Below, piece by piece: positions 46,611 through 60,000 of a stretch of DNA of 64,000 bases (position 1 is the stretch's first letter; the number at the start of each line of letters is the position of its first letter). The translations under genes and the position numbers were made by a program. Source of the stretch: Isoetes taiwanensis. Its lineage: Eukaryota; Streptophyta; Lycopodiopsida; Isoetales; Isoetaceae. The notes under the pieces were generated by a model that worked only from the letters and a program-made list of their open reading frames with translations, ran no database searches and was not told the origin of the DNA. The stretch spans positions 19,087,558 to 19,151,557 of the forward strand of contig JAJEKV010000025.1 of the NCBI GenBank assembly GCA_021234155.1, in the 5' to 3' direction.

Positions 46611-46894
46611 GCTCTGAAGTGTTGTCTTAGTAACATCTTGAAACTGGAGGCTAGGAACCTTTATGGGTTTTTCAAGACCTCTCTATGGATCTTTTTGGCC
46701 GTTTGATAGGCCTAGTTCTTCAGAGCTGAATTTTGTGGCCAAGGAAAATACTTATGGGCTCTTGAAATGTGGCATTGCTCATATGCTTGTTTATCGCTGA
46801 TTGAAGGTTTTGTATCTGTTGGACCTCTCTTTTACATGTGGGCATCCTAGTGTTGCTTTGGATGGAATTGCTGTGGGAGACATTTTGCAGGTTT

Positions 46895-47640
46895 CCAAAG
46901 GATGATAAGAGCCCCCATAAGAAAGAAAGAAAGAAAGAAAAGATTTATTAACGCCTAACGAAAGACCCAAAGGGCCAAGGAGACCATAACACATACAGAA
47001 TTCCGACTCCAGTGGAGGAGAACCCTCCTGTTATCTAAAAATATATAAAAACAAAAATATTAAGTTAATAGAACTTTATAGTGGAAATCCAAGAATCTGC
47101 TCAGGTAGGGTTTGATGGGGATAGTCCATTCGCTCCTGTGACTGCTGCAAAGTAATTCTCTATACCCCTTTCTTGGCTTGCTTTGATGCTTGATGCTGCT
47201 CGACCTCTTCTGAAAGACCTTTTATGTTTCATGGCTGCTGCTGATCGCTTTTATATTCTTAGACAGGTTTCAAAGGATGATAAGAGCCCCATAAGAAAGA
47301 AAAGAAAGAAAGAAAGATTTATTAACATCTACTTAAGACCCAAAGGGTCTTATGAGACCATAACACATACAGAATTAAGACCTCCAGGAGGAGAATCCTC
47401 CTGTTATCTAAAATATACAAACAAAAAATATTAAGTTAACAGAACTTATAGTGGAAATCCAAGAATCTGCCTTGGTAGGGTTTGATGGGATAGTCCATTC
47501 GCTCCTGTGGACTTGCTGCAAAGTAATTTTCTATACCCTTCTTGGCTTGCTTTGATGCTTGATGCCTCAACCTCTCTGGAAAGACCTTTTATGTTTCATG
47601 GCTGCTGATCGTTTTATCTTCTTAGACAGTGCCAAAGTCA
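46895..47640 (-). repeat. Tandem pair of a 3'-end-like segment (~370 bp)
   Basis: The two units start with tttc(c)aaaggatgataagag at about 46890 and 47265. On the minus strand the unit ends in ttaataaatctttctttctt, like a polyadenylation signal followed by a simple-repeat tail, which suits the 3' UTR of a retroposed sequence. A third, more diverged copy lies at about 49660-49975. Confidence 0.75.
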
Positions 47641-47800
47641 AATTCTTTAGGTCAGGATACTCTCTTCTGTGATGCTCCACTATCATCTTATCATCAGTTT
47701 TGACTCCAGATGAAAAGAAATTAGTTATTTCTGTTTGCTTCTCAGGGTCCATTGTTGGATTCTTTGTTTGAGAATATTTCTCCTCTAGGATAGTTCATAT
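47567..47800 (-). other. Open stretch running into the repeated 3' segment
   Basis: The minus strand reads ILEEKYSQTKNPTMDPEKQT, EITNFFSSGVKTDDKMIVEH and HRREYPDLKNLTLALSKK, then runs into the repeated unit and stops. The charged composition is protein-like. It may be the C-terminus of the gene or retroelement whose 3' UTR is triplicated here. The family is not recognised. Confidence 0.3.
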
Positions 47801-49659
47801 ACAAAGTGAGATACACATTTCTGATCGTAAATATTCTACCAGAGATGAAGGAAATGAGGTCATGGCCAGTTCTTTCAGAAGTACCGAAAAGGTTTTTGAT
47901 TTCTGACACATTTATAAAGCAAATACGTGCATGAGTGTAATTGGGCTTTTAAAATCTTTAAATTCCAGTAGCTGCCCCAAATGTTGTCACAAGACCTACC
48001 CTCCCAGCCGGTGTGTGCCCTACCAGAGAAGTAACGAGCTCTGGTCATTATTTCTGTCAATTTAAAATGGTTTTACATCATGTTAGGAGTCTGCTTGTTT
48101 GAGTCTTGTTGGCTTATTCCAGTAGTTTATCAACGACTGGTTACAATGTTTTGCCCTAAGTAGAGTAATGAGACGCTTTGCTCGAGAGGGTTTATTTGCT
48201 TTCCCAAAAAAAAAGAGCCAAGGGGCATAAATAGTGTCCAGTTTGTGCTTGCTCTTCAAGTATTTGATCATTTCACATACACAATATGTACCATATGCAG
48301 GAAGAGAACACTCTCGCTGTAATTGGAACACATGACTTAGATACCTTTAAGGGCCATTTACCTAAGGAGGTAGAATCACATTAAAATCCCTTCCACCTTT
48401 AAAGTCAATGATAATTTTAGGGTGGAACACATGTTAAGAGTTCTTTGCACGTGCTTTATTGAATAACAGGCACTTCCTCCTTCAAAAGATTACAAGTTTA
48501 TTCCACCTGGCTATATATGCCTTACCGTTATAATGTTGTCAATTGAGTAGATAAACCATGATCCCATAAAAAAGGTTGCACCCATTTATTTCTTTCCTGT
48601 AACAAACTGCAGACAAAGGAATTTACAGCCGGAATGGCCTTTTGGTGTTTTGCGAAGAGGTGAAATTTTTTCTTTTAGTGTAGTATTTCAAGTTCCAAGT
48701 CCAAGTTTTTATAACCAGTTTGTTATGCAGCGGCATTACAATAATATATTTCCTGAATAGTACAGCCGGTAAATATTATTGCTCTTCCAGTCAGATTTTA
48801 AAGTTTAGTAAATTTGTCCATATTATCAAAGGCTCACCAGTTCATCCTGTGATTTACTTACAATAGAAGGTCAGTATGACTTATCTTCAATGGGCGTTTT
48901 ATGTTAGAGGAAATTACCGCATTGAGAACGTTAGATGTTATGCAATTATATGCTGACATATACTCAGAAATTCTTAGACGGAGATGGAAAAGCATGGTAA
49001 ATTTTATGGTCTAAAACATATAGCGCATTTGAATTTTGTTATATAAGTCAAGTTCTAAAACAAAAATGTAAGTTATATAACTTAATACCTTTTTGAGAAT
49101 TTAAACAGGAATCTGCTAAAACCATGCTTGCTAATTGTTGTGATGAGATGAGTAATTCATGCTGAGTCACCATCTGCTGGAATCCGCTAATCTTCACGTT
49201 GTCATCAGACTTCGAAATCGCAAGCTTCGCTAAGCTGGACGGTTTCGCTTGGATTCTCAAGGCTTTCACAGACTGTAAAGCGAACTCCTGGCAAAATATA
49301 GGGTGTGAAGCAATCTTACCTCCGAAATCTGTATCTAGGACAAGAATTGCTGATCTTTAATACTCTTGCCCAGGGCTAATTTTAAGTAGTAGTGGTTGGT
49401 ATGATCTGGCCATTAAGAGGTTTTTGACACCTCTATTTGAATCAATTCCAAAGATCTGGTCAGACGGTGTTTTTTGAGCAGAAATTTTACTTACTAACTC
49501 TACTGGGATTTGTCTGGCGCCGGATTGGTGGAATCGCTTCGAGTTTTGTGACGGCATCAATTTCCAGTATCAATGGCGGTATTCCGCTGAACTGGATAAA
49601 GGCCCAACCACTTTTCCGGGAATTTGTTGTTAGTTACATTTGGGTTTGCTTTCCTATGA
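47801..49659. other. Anonymous sequence
   Basis: Short open stretches occur on the minus strand (48083-48331 and 49048-49269) without recognisable domains. No repeats were noticed. Confidence 0.35.
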
Positions 49660-49975
49660 GAAATGGCAAGAAGAAAAAGAAAGATTTATTAACTTCTACG
49701 TGAGATCCAATGGTCTATGCGATTATAAGACCATAACACATACTAGAATTCAAGATCTTCCAGGAGGAAAACCCTCCTGTTATCTAAAAAATGTACAAAT
49801 TCCAAGAATCTGCCTAGGTAGGGTTTGATGGGGTAGCCCATTCGCTCCTGCACTGGCTGCAAAGTAATTCATAATAATTCTCTGGCTTTTTGCTTTTGAT
49901 GCTTGATGTCCGGGCCTCTTCTGAAAGACCTTTATGTTCTGACATGACTGCTGCTCGCTTTATTTATCTTCTTTG
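49660..49975 (-). repeat. Third copy of the 3'-end-like segment
   Basis: It shares agaaagatttattaac, gaccataacacatac(t)agaatt, aaccctcctgttatctaaa, ccaagaatctgcc(t)aggtaggg and tgctttgatgcttgatg-like stretches with the pair at 46.9-47.6 kb. It is more diverged and has more small deletions. Confidence 0.7.
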
Positions 49976-50511
49976 TTAGTTAAGCAGGATTTTCAATTTG
50001 TTTTCCTATGAGAATAGAAAGTAAAAAATGGCCCCGACATTTGGCCAAAATACACATTAGAGATAAACTTTCATCGATGGGTTTGTTTTGCACTGTGGTT
50101 TCATCATGGTTTATTTTTCCTGTGTCTCAAATAGGAGCTTTAGCAGCTTATCCTACCTATGAAAGGCAAAGTCATTAGTGGTGCATTTCAAGAGGGGAAG
50201 AGATATTATTAATTTGATCAATATGCTGCAGTTTTCAAATCTATATTGTGCATCAGATGGTACTTTATGCTCAAGGGTTTTGGTGAAATTTTATTATTTA
50301 GTTCCAAAGCATTTGGGACTATTTGAGATAGATACTGAGCAACAAAAAATGGTTTTCAAGAATAAGTGGAAAAGAAAAAGGAAAAGAAGCAGTAGCGCAT
50401 GGCTCCGGAATAAAGCTATTTGAGAACCCCTACCATTAGCTATTCAGGAACCATACAATGTCAAACAAATCGTGAAGACACCGCCATAAGCCTCACTTGG
50501 TCTCTATAAAA

Positions 50512-51126
50512 ATCAGCAGAATAAATAAACTGCATCTTCTTCAGATTGCAAGCATTTGAGAAGGACAAATCCTTTCAAGTATTGATTCATGACAGCCCCA
50601 TGCTCATCAGGGTATCCCAGTAAAACCACTTTAACTCCGCCATCAGAAATTTTACCTTTGTTTTTGGAAAAATTGCGCAGAGTAGCATAACCAATAAAAT
50701 TGGTGTTCTGAATGGATATATCTGTCTCTACTTAAGATTCAAAGACCTGGTAGGTCTCTCATGCAGGCAGTGTAGTCTTATTTGGCTTCTGCCAAAGTAT
50801 AAGGGTGAGAACTGTTCTTTTATCATACCTTGCAAGATCCATTAGATAAGGAATTTATGCTCACCACACCATTTTCAGGATGGAGCATAAGAGACTGCTC
50901 TTATTTAGATGGCTTCGAAAGAATCTCTGGATTTGCTTTCAAATCCACAAATGAGGACTCTTTCTTGAGTTGTCTATCTGTAATATACTGAATATCCTAT
51001 TCTTCGACTAAACCTTCCAGACACACTCAAGAGAGGGAATAAACTAATCTAGGCACCAAACCAATATCCTCAGCGTCAAAAGCAGGACAATGATCTGTTT
51101 CAAAGCCAATAACCTCTTTAGCTTTG
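50512..51126 (-). pseudogene. Decayed coding sequence, unrecognised
   Basis: Two minus-strand open stretches are present. The first (51126-50901) reads KAKEVIGFETDHCPAFDAED, then GLVPRLVYSLS-stop and later ITDRQLKKESSFVDLKANPE. It has two in-frame stops. The second (50733-50512) reads VETDISIQNTNFIGYATLRN and DGGVKVVLLGYPDEHGAVMN. The composition and long frame continuity suggest a former gene. I do not recognise the family. Confidence 0.3.
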
Positions 51127-54100
51127 GATTTAAGTAAAAATTGCCATCTGCCATTTTAAGTACTGCGTTCATATAGGCTTAAGCATCCCGACTACATCTG
51201 ACTTTCCCGCCAAATGTTTGTCTTCAAGAATCAACAAACTGAACAAGCCTTTGTAAATTTCAACAGTCGTGCATGAACCCGTCGACGGCCTTCTGTGAGC
51301 CTAATGGTTGTTCCTGAAACAACCGCCGCCGTACGAAGGTTGCCGAAACCGCCATATAACCCTGCAAAAACTGTTGTGAGGAACTCGTGCCGGGGATCAA
51401 GGAACCGGATTTGATGTTTGGCTGTCCGTATATTAACGCTACCGCTGACCGGTACGCTTATCGCATCTGGCATGTGCTACAGTGCGCTGTATTTATTCAT
51501 TTCCTTAGAGCTTGTAGCTACTCTAGACGCCGCCTTTTGTATTCTCTTTTCAGTCAAAGACGCTAATGGCCCTTATGGTCTTGAGTCGCCTCTGCCCGGA
51601 AGATCCCGGCTCTGGTATGCCATTTCTTGCAAAAAATCAAGCATCTAGCTTGAAAGCCGCAGTCTAGGTATCTAACGCTTTCCAACAAGCCGCAAAGACT
51701 CCTGAACGCAATTCGCGGAGAGATTCCGTGGCAGTTTTTCTTGCAAGAATTCATGCGAGAAGGCCGGTTTACAAAACGAAGAACTTGGCACTGGGATTAG
51801 TTCTGTTTGCCGGAAAAGATTGTAATCTCATCGTCGCATCTTCTTGACAAATTGGCTATAACTTTATAACGAAGCACTCACATGGATTTTGCATCATTTA
51901 CTGATCAGTTTTTACTTTCGAAATCTCTTGTTCTCGTAATTTTTCTGGCTTCGTATGGCCTCTAGTAGTTTCGATGGCAAATGTGCATCCCTGGAGGTCA
52001 AGGCAGGATCCTTGGGCAAAACTACGGCTTGTTAAGTGATAACTTGAGATTTATTAATCTCAATCTCACCGATCTGGAAGTTTCTGACTTGCCCTGGCTC
52101 CTACCCGAAAGTAGAAATTAAAAGGACTGATAGCGCTAATATGCCAAAAAGCCATAGAGCAAAAAAGAATTTCTGTGACGAAAATATTTCAAAGAAGTTT
52201 GCTTAATTTTGAAATGGTATCAAAATGTGGCAGGAAGGCAGGCTTAACAGTTCGTAACATTAATCATATATACTCACCAAGGATTGTCTAGGCGGTGCTA
52301 TATCGCATCATTTTATGCTTAAAGTTCGAACAATTAAATTTATCAATCAGTTGCAGTTAAACCTCTTTGATGCAGGAAATGAAAAGCTGTATACGATCAA
52401 ATTGAGGTGCTCTAATATTCCAAGATTCAATCACTGACGCTTAATGTGCCATCTTCTCAAGTTAAGTAAAATATATTGTAGCCTAGTCTTCTTCTGCCAG
52501 GATTAGTTATACATTCTTCTAATTAATTTTTTCGCATTCCTTTAAAACTCTGGTCCAAATGTCTCAGTTCTTCTGCTGGTATTTGTTGAAAGAAAAGCGA
52601 CGGCTTGCAGAGTATCGCGGCGGGTAAAAGTTGTGGAAATCCGTAGCCACCGGCATACAAGGATGCCTTGAATATTTGTTAGTTGACACCAGCCCCTCTA
52701 CTGGTATTCAGCCCGCACCTACTTCGAAGGGAGAGGTGTGAGAGCACCCCCTCGAAACTAATCCCCCTCCTTTCTTGAAACTTATCCGCCCCCTCTGCTG
52801 CTTCATTTGGGTATAGTAAAAAAAATAGTAAAATTAAATCTTTTTTAGAATAAATCAAAGATTTGCTCGCGAATCAAACATGTCCGCGGACAGATTTCCT
52901 TTGCAAGTTCAAAGATTCACCATACCAATGATAAGAGCCCTTTATCTGGCGATGCCTTATAAAGGCTTGATAGGCTGGGGGCGATTAGCGAAATGAAGGG
53001 GGGCCGATGGTGGTGCCTCTAATGGGCTGGAGCATTATGTAGAGGGGGGAATGGACGGTTCCCAACTGTCCCTGATTTGCAAGAAGTGTTTCTGTAAGTC
53101 TGGAATTCCACAGTAAAAAATGTTTCCGTAGATGAAATTCTGTACCACCATCTCAGGCAAGGTTAGGCTATTTCGCAAATAGTATTACTGCAGGAACAAC
53201 ATGAGAAAATGCCGCTGCACACAAAGTGCTGGCAGTGAGAGAAGCACGGTGGTGACATCAGGTACGCGGGTTTGTTAGCAATAATGAGCCTTTTGGGGTG
53301 GAAGCCAAAGCTTAGTGGGAAGCCATTGCACCAGCAAATCAACAAAATGCCCCCACATCTCTACTGTGAGAATATGCAGGGGGTATTTTTTGGCCAGCTG
53401 AATAGGGGCCATTAATGGTACGCATACATCCGTAATTCATGTCTGGCGACCATCCACATAAGGGGAGCGAGCCCCAGTGTCTGCATCTGTTCTACCTACG
53501 CCTTGCCCTATTGTGCCATTTGAAAACGCCTCTGTTCCCTGTCGCGAAGCTAGCAGTAGCCCCCTGCTTCTAGCAGCCGACGCGGGCCCATGGGCTGGAA
53601 TCGCAGCAAGCAGCCCGCTAAGAGGAGACTTTTATGGTGGTTAAGCCGCAACCTTATGCGCGTACCATATATATCTTCCGGGTGTCCGCGTACTTCAAAC
53701 AGTTTATACACTAGGAACTTGTTAATGGCAAGTAGTAATAAAGCCAATGTTGCATATTTCCTCACAATGGTAGAACTTAATTTCTTGTTTCTGTACCGGC
53801 TCCTTCATTCTTAGTTTTAATCTCGCACCACCTCTTCATTTAGGAGTAAGTTTCTGCAACAAATAGAACTTGGATAATGGCATGGTACCTCAGCTTCTGC
53901 TCCCATAAATCAGCCTGTCTGTAATCAAATTTCCTGAGCAATGAAAATGTGTTTATAGAATGCACTGTAAATCCATACACCAAATTGTACCACTGTTTTG
54001 TAAGCGAGTATGCTCCTAGAGAACTCTTTCTTCTTTAAGCAAGGGAATTATGTCAACCCTGCCATATGCTAATAAGGTGGAAAATGCTGCTGATAGGGCA

Positions 54101-56940
54101 TAAATGCCTGAAAACATTAAGTAAAATAAATTTAATATAGGAACCAAATGGTCCAAGCGGGTCTTTTGTTCAGATGGAACTCACGTTTCCAGATCTTGCA
54201 AGCAGCAACAAGGTCAATTGACTTGCCATATATCAAACGCTGCATTGGTCTATTTGCTTCCTCAACGCCACAGGTTAAATTTTTGAAATCTCAGATTCAT
54301 GTTTGGTATACCTTCTTATTAGGTCGATATGTTTACAGGGTGGATTATCTCGCATGGGAGTAGAATATTTCTCTGTAGGCGGCAGCTCGTTAAAAAATGT
54401 TGTTAGTAACAAGTACAGTTGGAGAAAAGCTCATCTTCTACTACCTACCAACGATAGTATATTTTGCATCCATGTGATGTAATGGAAGTATTGACTATGT
54501 GTAAGCTTTTATTAGCCATTTAGCCAGCATCAATGTTGCTGTCAAAAGTTGCTCAAATTGTACAGTCAGTTTGTCTTCATTTTGCATGCTTCTGCCCCGG
54601 GCAATGCAACCAATACTTTTTGAGCCCTTTTCAGATGTTGCAGGTGAAATGTCAGCGGGCTCAATAACATTGAAGCTAATTATTCCTGACTGTAACCTGC
54701 TGACGGAAACAAGCACTAAATAGCTTCTGTTATCCATTAAGAACACTCCAGGCAAACAAGTTGGACTTGTTTTTGATTCATAGGTCATGAAACTCACTTA
54801 TTATGCCTGCCATATAATCTTAAGGATTGCATTGGCTGGGTTCACTGAAGTCCTACATGGGGTCCCTGCGGTATCAGCCTATATCAAAGAGAAACTTTTC
54901 AATGTTGTATTATATTGGCTGCAATGGAAAACCACTTCTGTTGTTGTGGAGCTATCCACCAGGTAGCATTTTGAGGTAAGTTTCACCAAAAAGCTTGGTA
55001 GCCGTTGCCTTCCAGCCGGCGCGCAAATTGGGTTTATGTATGAGTTAACAATGCCACAATACTCATGACTCCTCATCACGTTATAGAGAATCGCTCGATT
55101 CTCAGTTGTGCATATGCGGTAGAGTGGCTTTGACCACCCTGAGAGCCCAACGGAATGGTCCTCTTGGTTGCCGGTGGGTAAAGTACGCAAGTCTGCTTCC
55201 GAAATGTTATACTGGCCAAGTAATGCACTTTATGCAATGACCCCTCAAGGTGCAAACATTTACAGGAAACGTACTGGTAACTTATGCATGTTTTGATTTC
55301 GCGGAAGCTGGATCAAAATGTGATTTATAAAGCGCAGTTGTTGAATCCAATGATGAAAGGTGTCGTTGATGATGGTGCGCGATGCCGCTGAAATTTAACG
55401 CCATTGCCGCCTTATACGTGAAAAAATCCTGGATTTCCGGAGAAAACTTCGGAATTTGACTTGAGTTTCAGAAACCGGTCTTGTACTTTTTTTTTACAAA
55501 GTGTTCATTTGTCTTGCAAATAGATTATGCAATGCCTTGGATAGAATAGTCGGAGATTTTGTCAGCCGCCGCAATTCCCGCTTCGCATCTGCAAAGTGGT
55601 ACGCTCTTTTCGCGACAGCCAGCCGCGCAAAGAAGAATGCTCGGTTTCGAATTTTGTGTTTTTTTTATGGTCACGAACAGGAGGTTATCGGCGATTGCCA
55701 TTTAAAGAATTTGCGGTGAAGTTTTTCCAGTGCCTTTTACCCATGAAGAAATCACATTGATATCTAATTTTTTTCGTTTTTTCTTTTGCTGGGCAGGTAC
55801 CCTGAATTTGGAGAGAGAGAGAGAGGGGCGTCAAAGTTTTTATCGAGATGTTAATCTTAAAATTCTGGAATGTTCATCCTGAGGTGCCACGCCTCGGTAT
55901 AACTGAAATGGCCCAGTAGTTTTACATCGAAGCTGCTACTTTACCAGGTTCCTTTGTTCGGGCAGGGTGTTGAGAATTTTGATATACCTGTACCCGCATA
56001 TGTTCTCAAAATTTGAGCTGAATATTGAACCTTACTATGTTTGTCTACTATCCGCAATGAAATGGCAACACGGATTCTGGGAAAAAATTAAGGACTATAT
56101 ACGTTTCCATGCCAAAGAGCTGAACAATCGATAGCTTGCAAGCCTAAAACAAAAGGATTTGGCGTTTTGGCTAATTTAAACTCTCTTGTGCACAAACAAG
56201 ACATCACACAAATGTAACAAATACAGGCGTGTTCTCTTGTAGCCAGCACGCATGGAAAACTTTGAAAAGACCTTCTGACCCCATGTCGACTAAAAAGGGT
56301 AAACTTGATCGCTTCGATGTTGATGGATTCTAATTTTACAAAAGAATATTTTTCTGTTACTTTTGGTCATGGAAAATTCTTCGTACCGTTTTGCCTTAAT
56401 TGTATTACGTGTCCTACATCAAATGGGGATTATACAGGAAATGTGACACCTAATGAAATAATTCTCACCACATCGGAATTCGTTATATGAAAACTTGTTA
56501 TTTTATATTAGGTCTGGAATGAGGAGTACCAGTAAATGTAAAATTCCGCGAGATGTGATAAAATTCTTGCAACAGTCGAGCAAAAATCAAACCCTACTGC
56601 AGAAAACACCGCTCGGCTTTGTTAGGAAATTGACACACTGAATGCTTGTTACATGAAACCTCTTACTTTGTACAATGATGAATCGCCGAGAGAAGAATAA
56701 GTAGAGAAAGGCGAAAACCAGAATCATTCATTAGCATCCATGACCAAACTTGTAAAACATAGAGCACGTCACTTATATATAGTAAATAACATCTCAACTC
56801 TGAAGTGCCGCCATTTGTCCTGTGGACTAAAAATATTAACATTCAACCTAGTGCCACTTGCCCTTATGCCCAAATATGCCACCTCTCTAGGAAATCGCTT
56901 AAGTTTTAAACTTTACACTAGCATTACTTAGTTTATTCTA
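51127..56940. other. Anonymous sequence, locally CpG-rich
   Basis: Stretches near 51.2-51.8, 52.6-53.7 and 55.3-55.7 kb have clearly more CpG than the left half of the window. Open stretches of 80-103 codons occur on the minus strand (51231-51473, 54495-54797, 54879-55190), but none shows a known motif. A (GA)n run lies at about 55809-55827. Confidence 0.35.
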
Positions 56941-57060
56941 TATTATATCCTTTATTTTCCTTTCAAATTAAAAATAAACATTTAAAGGAAATGGTAAATA
57001 TCATTATATCCTTCATTTCCCTTCAATTAAAATAAAGACAACAGGGAAATTCCAAATATA
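56941..57060 (+). repeat. ~62-bp tandem duplication
   Basis: attatatcctttattttcct with aaattaaaaataaa is repeated as attatatccttcatttccct with aattaaaataaa about 62 bp on. It is AT-rich and has no coding capacity. Confidence 0.6.
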
Positions 57061-60000
57061 CCCTCAGCTACAAATACTCAAAAATACCCTAAAGAAAAGT
57101 TTAGGCCTAAATGCGCTACAAGTTGGTTTGCACCACCAACTAAAAGTGTCCCCATAACTTGGCAGATGGGAGTGAGCTTTATTCAATAGAAGTGAATCAG
57201 CCAAAAACGAGCTGAAATCTTCAAAGCAGGTTGGCGGCGCTATAAAATGATGTAAAATGGCGATAACTTAGTAATTTCAACCAATCATGAATTTGACGCC
57301 ATTCGGAAGATCTCTTCTTTTGATTCGCGTACCGTTTGTGAAGGTAACTTTGCAATTGAGGAACAAAACTGCCACTTTTTCCTTTTCCAAAACTGCTCTT
57401 CTATTTGAGGGTATTTTTAAATTGATAGAGATTTAAATTTTCCCTAAATAAAGGAAAATTCCAAATAAATAAATTAAAGAAATATTCATAAAATCACCGG
57501 AGGGAGATATTTTCTGCCAGACTCCTAACTTTAGCTTCGAAATGCTTCAAACTTGTCTTTTGAAGTGGCCCTACAGTCATGGTTGGTCTGGTGATACAAG
57601 TGCGCCAGTCAAAGTCAAGCTGCACTATCTATCATGGATAAAATATTATTGTACTCTAATGTTCTTGTTATGTAAATCAAAACAGAGCTTCTGGAGCCTA
57701 TTAGTCAATACTGCTCAAATTGCCACAACAAATTCTCGCCAAACAGTAAAACATCACACTCTGTAGCCGTAAATGGTACAATTAGTTGTGATCCCAAGAC
57801 ACCCTATTCGGCAACCTCGAACTTTTAGGTTCGAGCTGATTTCATCGAAAGGCCAAAATAAATGGCTACCCCTTAGAATCAGATGTCGAGTTCGCATAGT
57901 CCGTAGACGCACCGGCTTATAAGCAATGCTTCCTTCAACAGTTACCTGTGGTTCGCACAAATCAAAATCCAGGTTTTGAAGAGTTTAGGATTCTGCCATC
58001 ACGTAACTCTATGGAGTTTGAATGCGAGTACCCCATGAGCCAACCCGCTGCGAATGCCGGGGGCATTGAGAGAACGCCGTAAGAGCCTCACCATCACCCG
58101 CCCAGATTTCAGCAAAATTTGCTTTCAAAGTATTTTACTTATCCTTTTTGTCTACTTTCGACCGAGTTCATGTATGGACTTCTGCTCTTCATCACATCGC
58201 CTGAGTTTTGATGTAGGGATGGCCTGATTTCAAGAACCATTCCGTGAAGCCTTTAGACCCCAAAAGGCCTATCAATCATGAATGGAATTTTTGCTCACAG
58301 ATGGAATCAGCCCCATGGAATTCCAAACCTTGTCACTAATTTGGATGTCAAAACTGAATCAAAATGAAATGCATACCTTAAAGGATGTCTAATTGGAATT
58401 TGATACTTAAATTTCAATCGAATTGGAATCAATTGAGAGGAGAATCAAGAAGAGAAACCCTGGATTCATCATTAGTTATCCGAAGCATCGAATTGAAAAC
58501 ATGATAATCCCAAGAAAGGAGAGGCCAAACCCATCTATTTAAATGGGAATCTCCTTGGTGAGACGGAAAGGAATTACCTTTTTCTCCTTACCGAAGGAGT
58601 TTACCACAGGTACTGCTCAATAAGGCTGCGCCATGTATATAAATATTTGACCGATATGAAATAAAATTAAATCTTTCCAAAGATTGATTAGGCCTTATGG
58701 AGTCTTTATATTTCTTTTGATATTCTTGAATACGGTATCGCGTGAGCTGGGCACCCTGCCCACCAAACTACAAGTAATTCCTTACATTTTCACCGATCCT
58801 CATAGGGAAGCCTCCGGTGATGGATAATATTAAGAAACGATAAGATTTCGGTTATGTTTACGGTACCAAGAAACCCATGACTGGTTGGAAATAGCCACCA
58901 AAGTGGTTTCCAGCATGATGCTTGCAAAACGCGCTCAAGCATCTGGTCTGGTGCGATAAAGGTACGATTCTTGATACCACCAGCGATATAGACCTTCAAA
59001 CTCCCAGATTTTAAGTGGCTTTGATACGCGTTTGCATGTATATAGCACAGCAAACATATTTGCCACCGCTATGCCCTCGCCGAATTTCTGATATGCACTT
59101 TGACAAGATCAAAACCTGTGATGGTTTTTCACGGTCGTGAGGCTTCCAGCGCCACCAACAAACAAAATTTGTCGCGAGCAAAACTTTGCCGTGGGTGATG
59201 TCTAAGGTCGCTCGCATCACGCTTGCCCAAACAAACCAAACCTCACCGATCATGTCTATATTTCTGCCAAAAAGATGAAGATACCAGCCATAAAAATCTT
59301 TCAAAGATTAGACAAATAACTTCTATTCATCTCAAACGATTCCCATGATATTGAACCAGTTAATTATTTTGAAGACGGTCACCTCTGGTATCGTAATAAA
59401 GTATAGATACGGCTCCCACACGCTATGGTCGTGGATCCTCCTCCCGCAAAGAAAGATTGCCTGCTCGGTAGTTTATTGTTATGCAGGAGTCCCATTCTGG
59501 CATAAATGCTGGTCATGAAGTTTGATATTGAATATGAACTTTTCATGGTATTACAAGATGAGTATACCGCTTGCGCACAGTTTGCCGAAGTATAATGCGT
59601 TGTAAAATTTCTGCGCTACCAGCGGCCACCATGTAAACATTGAAGGAAACAATACGTACCCTCTCAAGTTACAAAAATCATTTATCTGGTGATGTACTGG
59701 TGTATCCTCTGCAAGCCAAAGGCCAGTGCCCTGGGATTGGGGCCATGCATTCTGGTGTCTCTACTCTCTTGTATGTGGCCAATATGCCGACTTTACCTTG
59801 CTCTTGGCCTCTGAGTATTGGCTTCCTCAAATATTCAAATCTCGGATAGGACTATCTGCCGTGCTGAAAAAAAAAGATGGCCCTGTTGCCACCCGCCGCG
59901 ACACCCTTATAGATGAATTACGAGTTTGCCATTGCGTATATCTCATAGTGATGATATCAAGATTTCCATGTACCAATGCCATGGACGTGACGTGACGGTT

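Noticed and set aside
57813-57832. Perfect 7-bp stem hairpin ctcgaac/gttcgag
   Set aside because: It looked like a tRNA T-arm, but no acceptor stem, D-arm or anticodon arm fits around it.
58790-59304. Two overlapping minus-strand ORFs of about 90 codons
   Set aside because: They have no known motif and no splice-consistent neighbours. Lengths of this order are expected by chance in a window of this size.
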